Assembly: GCA_037147395.1 (NCBI GenBank)
Contig: JBAWVG010000026.1
Location: 1-21,596 of the forward strand
Direction of reading: 5' to 3'
Length of the DNA: 21,596 nt
From: VFJL01 sp037147395
GTDB taxonomy: Bacteria > Pseudomonadota > Gammaproteobacteria > Burkholderiales > Nitrosomonadaceae
In this document: piece after piece, positions 1 through 7,905 of the stretch
Numbering within the stretch: position 1 is the first letter of the stretch
How the letters are laid out: every line of letters begins with the position of its first letter
The notes under the pieces: model-generated
The model's input: only the letters and a program-made list of their open reading frames with translations
Databases searched by the model: none
What the model was told of the DNA's origin: nothing
Program-made: the position numbers and the translations under genes

Positions 1-581
1 TTACGACGACGCAGCCATAAAAAAGCACCGAGACCGGCTGCAACTAGAAATACTGCAGCCTCCATCAAACCAGGACCTGATCCATGGCTCCCATGACCAC
101 CGCCCTCTCCAACTGTGAGCGGAATACGAACCTTCTCCTTCATCGCCCCTGCTTCCTCTGTTTCCAGGAGCACGACATACTGACCGAGGTCCGCCATGTT
201 GACCTCTCCGAGAGAGATGCTCCCGGATGGGTATACCTTAGGTGGTAGAGAGAGTACCTCATGCCCATTCGGACCATGGCCCTCCATCACTACCCTGACA
301 GCCAATGGTAACTTGCGAGACTCGGGTTCGTTCAAGTCAACCGACATGAGTATGATCCCGGTTGCGGGTATTTGCTGACAGAATGCGTGCATTGGAGGGA
401 TCTCCCCCTTCGGCTTCTCATAGGCGCTAAAATTTACGGAGAAGGCCCCACCCTTAATGACACAGTCACCCGAATGATGACCTTCATGGGCAAGCATTAG
501 CTGCGCATGGGCCGGTAACGTCACCATCATTATCAGTACCGCCCAGCTCAGTCGTTCAGCCCATCCAGATACTCTGTTCAT
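1..581 (-). CDS. Exported, C-terminally membrane-anchored protein of unknown function (partial, runs off the left edge)
   Basis: An open frame starts at ATG 579-581 and reads 193 codons to the window edge without a stop, so the C-terminus is missing. The start has a GGAGA ribosome-binding site four bases upstream (586-590 on the + strand). Residues 1-26 form a signal peptide with an arginine near the start, a hydrophobic core and a likely cleavage after AHA. A His-rich start of the mature protein (H32, H35, H36) precedes a beta-rich looking domain of about 120 residues with only two cysteines, C40 and C68, which could form a disulfide. A Gly/His linker near 158-170 leads to one hydrophobic helix (about 171-190) and an RRR stop-transfer tail. 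This predicts a periplasmic domain anchored in the inner membrane. The histidines could suggest metal contact, but that is inference. The layout resembles AmoD/PmoD-type proteins, yet I see no C-x3-C copper motif, so I do not assign the family. Confidence 0.8.
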   Translation of the reverse strand, partial: MNRVSGWAERLSWAVLIMMVTLPAHAQLMLAHEGHHSGDCVIKGGAFSVNFSAYEKPKGEIPPMHAFCQQIPATGIILMSVDLNEPESRKLPLAVRVVMEGHGPNGHEVLSLPPKVYPSGSISLGEVNMADLGQYVVLLETEEAGAMKEKVRIPLTVGEGGGHGSHGSGPGLMEAAVFLVAAGLGAFLWLRRR

Positions 582-1085
582 AACATCTCCGTATTTAATA
601 CTAAATTAATCGTATGCTCAGTGGTCTTGCCTAGACAGATCACGTGCCAGATACTCCGTATGACCATATGCTGATTCACACAGAGTTTCAATCGCCGAGA
701 AGGTTCTGAGTAGACGTGACCTACCATTGGTACGCACATGCCCCACTGATCAGAATCTTTATGTCAATCAGCAGAAGACCGGACCCGAGTCGATGCATAG
801 AACGCCCAAGATCCGGGATTGTATAACAAACTATCCGAGAATAGGAAGCCGCTGCCGCAGAGTCATGAATATCATCGTATCGGGCGAGTCCGTTTGTATG
901 CCCTAGTACTAAAGAGTTACCTCTGTCTATCTTATCTGAGGAGGCTCCAGTGAACATAAGCTACTTCAAGTCCGACCTGTATAGGCAACATGTACCATTT
1001 AAAGAAAAGTACACTTGCTGTACAATGTTTTTTCTGGTATTAAAATGTCCACGCACCAGCGCAGAAATCAAAAAAGGATCCAAAG
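582..1085. other. Gene-poor intergenic stretch between divergent genes
   Basis: About 500 bp separate the divergent exported-protein gene and dksA. It must hold the promoters of both. A 78-codon minus-strand frame (721-957) lacks a convincing ribosome-binding site and recognisable features. A 52-codon GTG frame (950-1108, +) has a good GAGGAG six bases upstream but runs into dksA and across its likely promoter. Neither is called as a gene. No tRNA-like fold, tandem repeat or terminator was seen here. Confidence 0.6.
1015..1043 (+). promoter_or_regulatory. Candidate sigma-70 promoter for dksA
   Basis: TTGCTG (1015-1020) and TATTAA (1038-1043) are 17 bp apart, with TAAAAT immediately overlapping at 1041-1046. 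This would give a short leader before the dksA start at 1086. TACAAT at 1021-1026 is an alternative -10. The match is modest and based only on box similarity and position. Confidence 0.4.
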
Positions 1086-1511
1086 ATGCCACAAGAGTCA
1101 CTCCGTAAACAAGCCGCTCCTTACCTACCCAAAAAAGGGGAGAGTTACATGAGCCCCAACCAGCTCATGCATTTTCGCAAGATATTGGAAGGCATGAAAA
1201 TTGAGCTGGGACAAGATATAGACCGAACAGTCCACACGATGCAGGATGAAGCTACGATCTTCGCTGACCCTAATGACCGGGCCAGCCAAGAGTCTGATAT
1301 CGCCTTGGAATTACGCAACCGCGATCGCGAGCGTAAGCTCATCAAGAAGATTGATGAGACCATCTCTAAGATAGAAACGGAAGACTACGGTTACTGCAAT
1401 AGCTGCGGGATTGAGATTGGCCTGAAGCGACTAGAAGCACGTCCGACTGCCACACTCTGCATTGACTGCAAGACGCTCGACGAGATAAGAGAACGACAAA
1501 TAGCTAAGTAG
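1086..1511 (+). CDS. dksA: RNA polymerase-binding transcription factor DksA
   Basis: DksA enters the secondary channel of RNA polymerase and, with ppGpp, represses stable-RNA promoters and activates amino-acid biosynthesis promoters. The 141-residue protein has the coiled-coil with the acidic tip (D61, D64, A66 in DPNDRA), the ELRNRDRERKLIKKI helix, and a four-cysteine zinc finger (C104, C107, C125, C128) followed by the C-terminal helix. Its length is close to the E. coli protein (151). The first ATG is preferred over the one at 1149: residues 12-21 align with the conserved PY..K.GE.Y segment of E. coli DksA, and AAGGA lies seven bases upstream. It stands alone and ends at a strong hairpin terminator shared with the converging pnp. 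All signature residues are present, so this is full-length DksA rather than a short TraR-like protein. Confidence 0.96.
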   Translation: MPQESLRKQAAPYLPKKGESYMSPNQLMHFRKILEGMKIELGQDIDRTVHTMQDEATIFADPNDRASQESDIALELRNRDRERKLIKKIDETISKIETEDYGYCNSCGIEIGLKRLEARPTATLCIDCKTLDEIRERQIAK

Positions 1512-1542
1512 GGTCGTCCCGCAGATCATCCGCGTTTGACTT

Positions 1543-1579
1543 AAAAAAAGCCCCGTATCTTGCGATACGGGGCTTTTTT
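1543..1579. terminator. Bidirectional Rho-independent terminator between dksA and pnp
   Basis: A perfect 10-bp stem GCCCCGTATC (1550-1559) / GATACGGGGC (1564-1573) with a TTGC loop is flanked by seven A on the left and six T on the right. Read on either strand it gives a GC-rich hairpin followed by a U run. It lies between the two convergent stop codons (1511 and 1614). Confidence 0.93.
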
Positions 1580-1613
1580 ACAATCCACATTCTCAAATAA
1601 TAACGGTCACTCG

Positions 1614-3725
1614 CTACGAGACAGCATCACTCCCGGCGGCCTCGCCATCAACTGCCTTCATACTGAGACGTAGCCGTCCCTTCTCGTCAGCCTCCAGCAC
1701 CTTAACACGGACCGCCTGACCTTCCTTGAGGTGATCGGAAACATTATTGACCCGTTCATTCGCGATCTGGGAGATATGCAACAGTCCATCCTTACCCGGT
1801 AGGACGCTGACAATTGCGCCAAAGTCCAAGAGCTTCAGCACCGTGCCATCATATATCCTGCCCACCTCTACCTCGGCAGTAATGTCTTCGATACGCTTTC
1901 TTGCCAGCTCACCACCCTCGGCGCTGATACACGCGATCATGACAACTCCATCGTCAGTGATGTCAATGGTCGTCCCAGTCTCCTCGGTCAGCGCACGGAT
2001 CACAGCACCACCCTTACCGATCACGTCCCGAATCTTCTCCGGATTAATTTTTATCTTGATGATCCGCGGAGCGTGCTCTGAAATTTCCTCACGGGTTGAA
2101 GGGAGCGCCTTCTTCATGATCTCCAGGATATGCATACGCCCCTCCTTGGCCTGAACCAGAGCGGCATGCATGATCTCCTTGGTAATTCCCTGAATCTTTA
2201 TGTCCATCTGCAACGCGGTGATGCCGCGATCTGTCCCGGCAACCTTAAAGTCCATATCACCCAGATGATCCTCATCTCCAAGAATATCGGTCAATACTGC
2301 AAACCGATTACCCTCCTTGATCAATCCCATCGCGATACCTGCCACATGCGCCTTCAACGGCACCCCTGCATCCATTAATGCCAAGCATCCACCACAGACC
2401 GACGCCATGGAACTAGAACCATTAGACTCAGTGACCTCAGACACCACACGCAGTGAATAACCGAACTCCTCAGCTGATGGCAATACCGCTATTAACGCGC
2501 GCTTAGCAAGTCGTCCATGGCCGATTTCACGACGTTTAGGCGTTCCCACCCGTCCGGTCTCACCGGTCGCATACGGGGGCATGTTGTAGTGAAGCATGAA
2601 ACGGTCTGTATAGTCTCCTTGCAGCGCATCGATTCTCTGTTCATCTCGACCCGTGCCCAAGGTGGCTATTACCAGAGCCTGAGTCTCCCCTCGGGTAAAA
2701 AGAGCAGATCCATGTGTTCGTGGCAGCACACCATTCCGGATCGTGATCGGCCGCACGGTGCGAGTATCACGTCCATCGATCCGGGGCTCTCCATCAAGAA
2801 TCCTCGACCGTACAATCTTTGACTCGAGCGCAAAACAAACTTCCTTGACGGCCTGTCCATCCGGCCCATTCTCAGTACCGACCCCAATCTCAGTAAAGAC
2901 CCGTTGCCAGATTTTATCTATGGTCTCTGATCGAGCTTGCTTTTGCTTCAGCTGGAATGCGGCACACAGATCCGACTCTGCCAGCTTGGCAATTCTTTCA
3001 GCCAAAGCGACGTCCCTTTCAGCTGGGACCCAATCCCAAGCAGTGACACCCGCCTCATCCGCCAATTCATTAATCGCATTGACCACCGACTGGAGTTGCT
3101 GGTGGCCAAACATAACCGCACCCAGCATCACATCTTCCGGCAGCTCCGATGCCTCAGACTCGACCATCAATACCGCTTGCTGTGTTCCCGCCACGACCAA
3201 GTTCAGTTGGGTCTGTTTCAGTTCGGTTGCGGTTGGATTGAGTACATATCCACCATCGATATAACCAACTCTGGCAGCACCAATAGGTCCACCGAATGGA
3301 ATGCCAGACAGCACCAGCGCGGCGGAAGCGCCGATCATGGCCGGAATATCTGAATCGACTTCACTATCGGATGACAAGACCGTTGCAACGATCTGTACTT
3401 CATTATAAAAATTGTCGGGGAATAGCGGGCGGATGGGACGATCAATCAGGCGTGAGGTGAGTATTTCTTTTTCAGAAGGGCGGCCCTCTCGCTTAAAGAA
3501 ACTACCGGGTATTTTACCAGCGGCGTAAGTTCTCTCCTGATAGTCCACAGTCAGAGGGAAGAAGTCTTGACCCGGCTTGGCGTTTTTTGCACCGACTACC
3601 GTTACCAGCACCACGGTATCGTCCATTGTCACCATCACCGCGCCATGGGCCTGCCTTGCAATCTCGCCGGTTTCTAGTGTGAGTTGATGACGTCCGTAGG
3701 AGATACTTTTCTTGATCGGTTTCAA
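1614..3725 (-). CDS. pnp: Polyribonucleotide nucleotidyltransferase (PNPase)
   Basis: PNPase degrades RNA 3'-to-5' by phosphorolysis, releasing nucleoside diphosphates, and is usually part of the degradosome. The 703-residue protein (E. coli 711) shows the full order: a first RNase PH domain with FFPLTVDYQERTYAAGKIPG (about 55-74), an all-alpha linker near 240-300, a second RNase PH domain with the HLGDMDFKVAGT active-site motif (487-498), a KH domain with GKGG (570-573), and a C-terminal S1 domain (about 621-690). The start is TTG at 3723-3725: no ATG fits, the N-terminus aligns with the family from this codon, and AAGGA lies seven bases upstream. It lies downstream of rpsO, the classical rpsO-pnp operon, and ends at the terminator shared with dksA. 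In enterobacteria RNase III and PNPase autoregulate this mRNA; whether that holds here is unknown. Confidence 0.97.
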   Translation of the reverse strand: MKPIKKSISYGRHQLTLETGEIARQAHGAVMVTMDDTVVLVTVVGAKNAKPGQDFFPLTVDYQERTYAAGKIPGSFFKREGRPSEKEILTSRLIDRPIRPLFPDNFYNEVQIVATVLSSDSEVDSDIPAMIGASAALVLSGIPFGGPIGAARVGYIDGGYVLNPTATELKQTQLNLVVAGTQQAVLMVESEASELPEDVMLGAVMFGHQQLQSVVNAINELADEAGVTAWDWVPAERDVALAERIAKLAESDLCAAFQLKQKQARSETIDKIWQRVFTEIGVGTENGPDGQAVKEVCFALESKIVRSRILDGEPRIDGRDTRTVRPITIRNGVLPRTHGSALFTRGETQALVIATLGTGRDEQRIDALQGDYTDRFMLHYNMPPYATGETGRVGTPKRREIGHGRLAKRALIAVLPSAEEFGYSLRVVSEVTESNGSSSMASVCGGCLALMDAGVPLKAHVAGIAMGLIKEGNRFAVLTDILGDEDHLGDMDFKVAGTDRGITALQMDIKIQGITKEIMHAALVQAKEGRMHILEIMKKALPSTREEISEHAPRIIKIKINPEKIRDVIGKGGAVIRALTEETGTTIDITDDGVVMIACISAEGGELARKRIEDITAEVEVGRIYDGTVLKLLDFGAIVSVLPGKDGLLHISQIANERVNNVSDHLKEGQAVRVKVLEADEKGRLRLSMKAVDGEAAGSDAVS

Positions 3726-3810
3726 TTAACTGTCCTTTTTCTATGAAGACACTACCGCTCTGTGCCCAGTTACCCTATGCAATACGCAGCCCACATCCTT
3801 GCTGGCCGCA

Positions 3811-3827
3811 CCCTCACTCAGTGGGGG
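3811..3827 (-). promoter_or_regulatory. Hairpin in the rpsO-pnp intercistronic region
   Basis: Just after the rpsO stop the transcript can form a 7-bp stem, CCCCCAC / GTGAGGG with one G-U pair and a TGA loop. No U run follows, so it is not a standard terminator. Its place matches where other rpsO-pnp operons carry a processing or attenuating hairpin. The stem is short and the role is inferred. Confidence 0.35.
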
Positions 3828-3832
3828 TCGGT

Positions 3833-4102
3833 CTATTTCCGAAGACCCAACCGCTCGATCAATGTCTTATAACTATCGACACTTCTGCTCTTAAGATAAT
3901 CCAATAATTTGCGGCGGCGGTTTACCATCCTCAATAAACCGCGGCGAGAGTGGTGATCCTTGACATGAGCCTTGAAATGGCCGGTCAACTCATTAATGCG
4001 GGTCGTTAACAGGGCCACCTGCACTTCAGGAGAACCGGTATCACCAACAGCTCTTTGATAACTGAGCACCACCTGTGCTTTTTGATCGGTTGTGACTGGC
4101 AT
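3833..4102 (-). CDS. rpsO: 30S ribosomal protein S15
   Basis: S15 is a primary 16S rRNA-binding protein of the small-subunit platform and takes part in bridging to the large subunit. The 89-residue product matches the family length exactly and carries the conserved DTGSPEVQVALLT, DHHSRRGLLRMVNRRRKLLDYL and C-terminal LIERLGLRK segments. An ATG at 4142-4144 would add 14 unrelated residues. I reject it because it overlaps the -10 box of the likely promoter. The start at 4100-4102 instead has GGAGAG upstream and gives the canonical N-terminus. It is the first gene of the rpsO-pnp operon, about 107 bp ahead of pnp. S15 represses its own translation in several bacteria; no leader fold was identified here to support that. 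Confidence 0.97.
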   Translation of the reverse strand: MPVTTDQKAQVVLSYQRAVGDTGSPEVQVALLTTRINELTGHFKAHVKDHHSRRGLLRMVNRRRKLLDYLKSRSVDSYKTLIERLGLRK

Positions 4103-4142
4103 ATGTGTTCTCTCCAATAAATGCCTGATGCGAAAGGCGGAC

Positions 4143-4172
4143 ATTCTACCCTTTAATGGGGGGAATTCTCAA
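4143..4172 (-). promoter_or_regulatory. Candidate sigma-70 promoter for rpsO-pnp
   Basis: On the minus strand TTGAGA (4172-4167) and TAGAAT (4148-4143) are separated by 18 bp. This would start transcription roughly 30-35 bases before the rpsO ATG. Both boxes are close to consensus. Confidence 0.6.
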
Positions 4173-4425
4173 GTAACTCGCTCAATTTATTTCGAAGACA
4201 GGGATCCTCCCAGAATAAATGACGTCCGGCCCAATCTGAAATAACGAAGCCTTGCACAATCAAGTCTCCTCACATCGAGGCCAGGGCCCTTGCAGCATCA
4301 CTCGGTATACAGCTCGAGTCTGAGATATCTAGCAACCCCTCATCACATACCGAGATTCGCGCGCCATGTTGCCACTCGGCAGCGAATTACTACCCATTTC
4401 CAGAAAAGCGGGACCGGTTTAGGGG
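4173..4425. other. Intergenic stretch between divergent rpsO and ilvB
   Basis: Beyond the two promoter candidates at its ends, I see no gene, terminator or strong repeat here. I looked for a short Val/Ile/Leu-rich leader ORF of the kind that controls ilv operons in some proteobacteria and found none that is convincing. Confidence 0.5.
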
Positions 4426-4454
4426 TTGACCAAAGACCGACAAACCGTTACTGT
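4426..4454 (+). promoter_or_regulatory. Candidate sigma-70 promoter for the ilv operon
   Basis: TTGACC (4426-4431) and TACTGT (4449-4454) are 17 bp apart, placing a transcription start near 4461, about 45 bases before ilvB. The -35 is strong and the -10 moderate. No leader peptide or attenuator follows in that short leader. Confidence 0.5.
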
Positions 4455-4507
4455 GCTTAGCTCAGCGCATCACTCATTGATGTCTAATATTAGGACTCGT
4501 TTAAGGT

Positions 4508-6211
4508 ATGAATACGGATTTAACAGGCGCCGAGATCACGATCCGCTGCTTGCAGGAAGAGGGTGTGGATTACATCTTTGGCTATCCCGGCGGCGCCGTT
4601 CTCTTCATTTATGATGAACTGTTCAAGCAGGACAAGGTGAAGCACGTCCTCGTCCGTCACGAGCAGGCTGCAGTTCATGCCGCCGACGGCTACGCCCGTT
4701 CCAGTAATAAGGTTGGGGTTGCCTTAGTGACGTCCGGTCCAGGTGTAACGAATGCCATCACCGGCATTGCTACCGCCTATATGGACTCGATCCCGATGGT
4801 CATTATTAGCGGTCAAGTGCCGACCCACGCCATTGGCCTGGATGCATTTCAGGAGGTGGATGCGATCGGCATCACACGTCCCTGCGTCAAGCATAACTTC
4901 CTGGTTAAGGATATTGCCGACCTGGCAACCACCCTCAAGAAGGCATTCTACATCGCCTCGACGGGTCGTCCCGGACCTGTACTGGTGGACATCCCTAAGG
5001 ATGTCAGTCAGCAGAGGGTCGCCTTCTCCTACCCCGAGAGCGTCACACTGCGTTCATACCACCCATCCACTAAGGGACACTCCGGACAGATCAAGAAGGC
5101 CGCACAACTGATTCTGGAGGGGAAGCGTCCAATGGTCTACGCTGGTGGCGGCGTGATTCTGAGTGATGCAGCCCCACAATTGACCGAGTTTGTCCGGATG
5201 ATGGGATTCCCATGCACCAACACACTGATGGGCTTGGGAGGGTTCCCTGCCACAGACAAGCACTCTGTCGGCATGCTGGGGATGCACGGCACCTACGAAG
5301 CTAATATGGCGATGCAGCATTGTGACGTACTCATCGCTATCGGCGCCCGTTTTGATGATCGCGTGATCGGTAACCCCAAACACTTTTTTAATGAAAACCG
5401 CAAGATCATACATATCGACATTGACCCTTCTTCTATCTCCAAACGGGTCAAGGTGGATGTGCCCATTGTCGGGGGCGTTTCCGACGTACTGATTGAACTC
5501 ATCAAACAACTCAAGGCCCGCAAGTCGAAGCCTGACCCGGTCGCGCTTAAAGCCTGGTGGACACAGATTGACCTTTGGCGTGCTCGAGACTGCCTCAAGT
5601 ACGATCGTGCCAGCACCATCATCAAGCCACAAATGGTGGTCGAAAAACTGTATCAGGTCACGAAGGGGGATGCCTTTATCACCTCAGACGTGGGTCAACA
5701 CCAGATGTGGGCGGCACAGTTCTACAAGTTCGATAAGCCACGCCGATGGATCAACTCCGGCGGCTTGGGGACCATGGGATTCGGCCTCCCGGCTGCAATG
5801 GGGGTGCAGTTTGCCAACCCGCGAGGCGCGGTCGCCTGCGTCACCGGTGAGGCCAGTATCCAGATGTGTATCCAAGAGCTATCCACCTGCAAGCAGTATG
5901 GATTGCCACTCAAGATCATTAACCTTAACAACCGCTATATGGGAATGGTCCGCCAATGGCAGGAATTTTTTCATGGCAATCGCTACGCCGAGTCCTATAT
6001 GAACGCCCTACCAGACTTCGTCAAATTGGCTGAAAGTTATGGTCATGTCGGCATGAAAATTGAACAGCCGGGTGATATCGAGGGCGCCCTGAAAGAGGCC
6101 TTCAAACTTAAAGATCGATTGGTATTTATGGACTTTATTACCGACCAGACCGAGAACGTATTCCCGATGATACCCGGTGGCAAGGGTCTCTCCGAAATGA
6201 TCCTGGTATAA
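4508..6211 (+). CDS. ilvB: Acetolactate synthase, large catalytic subunit
   Basis: This thiamin-diphosphate enzyme condenses two pyruvates, or pyruvate with 2-oxobutyrate, in the first common step of valine, leucine and isoleucine synthesis. The 567 residues fit the family. The N-terminal Pyr domain has GYPGGA and the catalytic glutamate E52 in VRHEQAA. The middle domain has the FAD-binding region around 210-320. The C-terminal PP domain has the ThDP/Mg motif GEAS (447-450) with N474-N475, then the conserved MVRQWQEFF segment. The usual GDG is GEA here, with glutamate replacing the metal-binding aspartate, a variant I believe is common in betaproteobacteria. AGGA lies 12 bases before the ATG; a closer AAGG is too near to be used. 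ilvH follows after five bases. The ilvI name is also used for such single-isozyme genes. Confidence 0.95.
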   Translation: MNTDLTGAEITIRCLQEEGVDYIFGYPGGAVLFIYDELFKQDKVKHVLVRHEQAAVHAADGYARSSNKVGVALVTSGPGVTNAITGIATAYMDSIPMVIISGQVPTHAIGLDAFQEVDAIGITRPCVKHNFLVKDIADLATTLKKAFYIASTGRPGPVLVDIPKDVSQQRVAFSYPESVTLRSYHPSTKGHSGQIKKAAQLILEGKRPMVYAGGGVILSDAAPQLTEFVRMMGFPCTNTLMGLGGFPATDKHSVGMLGMHGTYEANMAMQHCDVLIAIGARFDDRVIGNPKHFFNENRKIIHIDIDPSSISKRVKVDVPIVGGVSDVLIELIKQLKARKSKPDPVALKAWWTQIDLWRARDCLKYDRASTIIKPQMVVEKLYQVTKGDAFITSDVGQHQMWAAQFYKFDKPRRWINSGGLGTMGFGLPAAMGVQFANPRGAVACVTGEASIQMCIQELSTCKQYGLPLKIINLNNRYMGMVRQWQEFFHGNRYAESYMNALPDFVKLAESYGHVGMKIEQPGDIEGALKEAFKLKDRLVFMDFITDQTENVFPMIPGGKGLSEMILV

Positions 6212-6216
6212 AGAAT

Positions 6217-6708
6217 ATGCGACACATCATCTCCCTATTGATGGAAAATGAGGCCGGCGCCTTATCCCGCGTGGCCGGACTATTCTCAGCGCGCGGCTAC
6301 AATATCGAGTCCCTCACAGTCGCCCCAACTGAAGACCCCACCTTGTCACGCATGACCTTGGTCACTGTTGACTCGGATGATGTCGTTGAGCAGATCACCA
6401 AGCAGCTGAATAAACTGATCGAAGTGGTCAAGGTAGTAGACCTGAGCGAGGGTGTTCATATTGAACGTGAACTGATGCTGGTCAAGGTACGCGTCGTGGA
6501 TAAGGGCCGCGATGAAATAAAACGCCTGGTCGACATCTTCCGCGGGCACATCATTGACGTCACCGACAAGTCCTACACGATCGAGCTGACCGGCACCGGC
6601 TCCAAGCTTGATGCATTTCTAAATACGATTGATCGCAGTACGATCCTTGAGACGGTTCGTACTGGCGCCTCCGGCATTGGCCGCGGGGAGCGAATACTGA
6701 AAGCGTAG
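6217..6708 (+). CDS. ilvH: Acetolactate synthase, small regulatory subunit
   Basis: This subunit activates the large subunit and gives it valine feedback inhibition. The 163-residue length is typical. The N-terminal ACT domain (about 1-75) is recognisable from RHIISLLMENEAGALSRVAGLFSARGYNIESL, split here as RHIISLLMENEAGALSRV and AGLFSARGYNIESL. The C-terminal ACT-like half has the conserved ELMLVKV and the GIGRGER end. It begins five bases after the ilvB stop, so the two are almost certainly co-transcribed and perhaps translationally coupled; no strong separate ribosome-binding site is visible. Confidence 0.95.
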   Translation: MRHIISLLMENEAGALSRVAGLFSARGYNIESLTVAPTEDPTLSRMTLVTVDSDDVVEQITKQLNKLIEVVKVVDLSEGVHIERELMLVKVRVVDKGRDEIKRLVDIFRGHIIDVTDKSYTIELTGTGSKLDAFLNTIDRSTILETVRTGASGIGRGERILKA

Positions 6709-6789
6709 CGGCCCCTGTTATGCATGAGATTCCATACGCCCCATTTGTCCGATTAGCCCCCATCCCCAACCAAAAAAGAAAGGAAATCC

Positions 6790-7806
6790 ATGAAAGTTTA
6801 TTACGATAAAGACGCCGATCTGTCCCTCATCAAGGGTAAGAAGGTTGCCATCGTGGGTTACGGCTCACAGGGCCACGCTCACGCCAATAACCTGAACGAC
6901 TCGGGCGTCAAAGTAACGGTCGGCCTCCGCAAGGATGGGGCCTCCTGGGACAAGGCAAAGAAGGCCGGCCTTGTCGTCAAGGAAATTCCAGAAGCCGTTA
7001 AGGGCGCGGAGGTCGTGATGCTGCTATTACCTGATGAGCAGATCGCTGCCGTTTATAAATCAGAGATCGAGCCCAACCTAAAGAAGGGTAGCACCCTCGC
7101 ATTTGCTCATGGATTCAATATCCATTACGGGCAGGTATCACCCCGCTCTGATCTTGATGTCATCATGATTGCACCCAAAGGCCCCGGCCACTTGGTACGC
7201 TCAACCTATACCCAAGGAGGAGGAGTCCCCTCTCTCATCGCCGTACATCAGGACAAGTCCGGTAAGGCGCGTGACTTGGCCTTGTCTTATGCCGCAGCCA
7301 ACGGCGGCACCCGTGGTGGCGTGATCGAGACCAACTTCCGCGAAGAGACTGAGACTGATCTGTTCGGTGAGCAGGTAGTCTTATGTGGGGGCCTCACCGC
7401 TCTTATTCAGGCTGGCTTTGAGACCTTGGTCGAGGCGGGTTACGCACCAGAAATGGCCTATTTTGAATGCCTTCACGAGGTAAAACTGATCGTGGACTTA
7501 ATTTATGAAGGTGGCATTGCCAATATGCGGTACTCCGTCTCCAACAACGCAGAGTTCGGCGATATCTCGCGTGGCCCGCGCATCGTTACCGACGCCACTC
7601 GCGCTGAAATGCGCAAGATTTTGCGTGAGATTCAGACCGGCGAATACGCTCGAGAGTTCATCTTAGAGAGCGCTGCAGGTGCACCCATGCTTAAGGCCAG
7701 TCGCCGACTCGCCTCTGAGCATCAGATCGAGGTGGTTGGTGCGAAGCTGCGCGACATGATGCCTTGGATCAAGAAAAATAAGCTGGTCGACCAAACCAAG
7801 AACTAA
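6790..7806 (+). CDS. ilvC: Ketol-acid reductoisomerase (NADP+), class I
   Basis: The enzyme isomerises and reduces 2-acetolactate or 2-aceto-2-hydroxybutyrate with NADPH and Mg2+, the second common step of branched-chain amino acid synthesis. The 338 residues mark it as the short class I form. The Rossmann motif GYGSQGHA (23-30) is followed by a cofactor loop with R47, K48 and S52, consistent with NADPH use. Active-site residues sit at the family positions: H107, D190, E194, E226, E230 and S251. The gene lies 81 bp after ilvH with AAAGGA before the ATG. No terminator or clear promoter was seen in that gap, so it probably belongs to the ilvBH transcript. Confidence 0.97.
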   Translation: MKVYYDKDADLSLIKGKKVAIVGYGSQGHAHANNLNDSGVKVTVGLRKDGASWDKAKKAGLVVKEIPEAVKGAEVVMLLLPDEQIAAVYKSEIEPNLKKGSTLAFAHGFNIHYGQVSPRSDLDVIMIAPKGPGHLVRSTYTQGGGVPSLIAVHQDKSGKARDLALSYAAANGGTRGGVIETNFREETETDLFGEQVVLCGGLTALIQAGFETLVEAGYAPEMAYFECLHEVKLIVDLIYEGGIANMRYSVSNNAEFGDISRGPRIVTDATRAEMRKILREIQTGEYAREFILESAAGAPMLKASRRLASEHQIEVVGAKLRDMMPWIKKNKLVDQTKN

Positions 7807-7842
7807 AGAATAGTTGGAGTTGATCTATAGCACCTTAAATAC

Positions 7843-7869
7843 CAGACCCTCCCCGGTGGGAGTGGTCTG
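7843..7869 (+). promoter_or_regulatory. Intercistronic hairpin between ilvC and psd
   Basis: CAGACC-CTCCC (7843-7853) pairs with GGGAG-T-GGTCTG (7858-7869), an 11-bp stem with one bulged T and a CGGT loop. It is strong but lacks a U run, so it fits an RNA-stabilising or processing element better than an intrinsic terminator. The role is inferred. Confidence 0.5.
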
Positions 7870-7905
7870 CGCTCCATTAACCACTACTCACTTTCAACCG
7901 ACCTG

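Noticed and set aside
721..957. 78-codon minus-strand frame in the gap before dksA
   Set aside because: No convincing ribosome-binding site, no recognisable domain, signal or membrane segment pattern, and odd composition; likely chance.
950..1108. 52-codon GTG frame with a good GAGGAG site, ending inside dksA
   Set aside because: It crosses the likely dksA promoter and ribosome-binding site and its product looks random; kept only as a remark in the findings.
2743..3264. 173-codon plus-strand frame antisense to pnp
   Set aside because: Antisense shadow; Ser/Thr-rich composition is what reverse reading of pnp codons gives.
4103..4144. Upstream ATG that would lengthen S15 by 14 residues
   Set aside because: It overlaps the likely -10 box, and S15 is 89 residues in nearly all bacteria.
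5054..5632. 192-codon minus-strand frame inside ilvB
   Set aside because: It is the shadow of a strongly conserved coding region; its product has no recognisable features.
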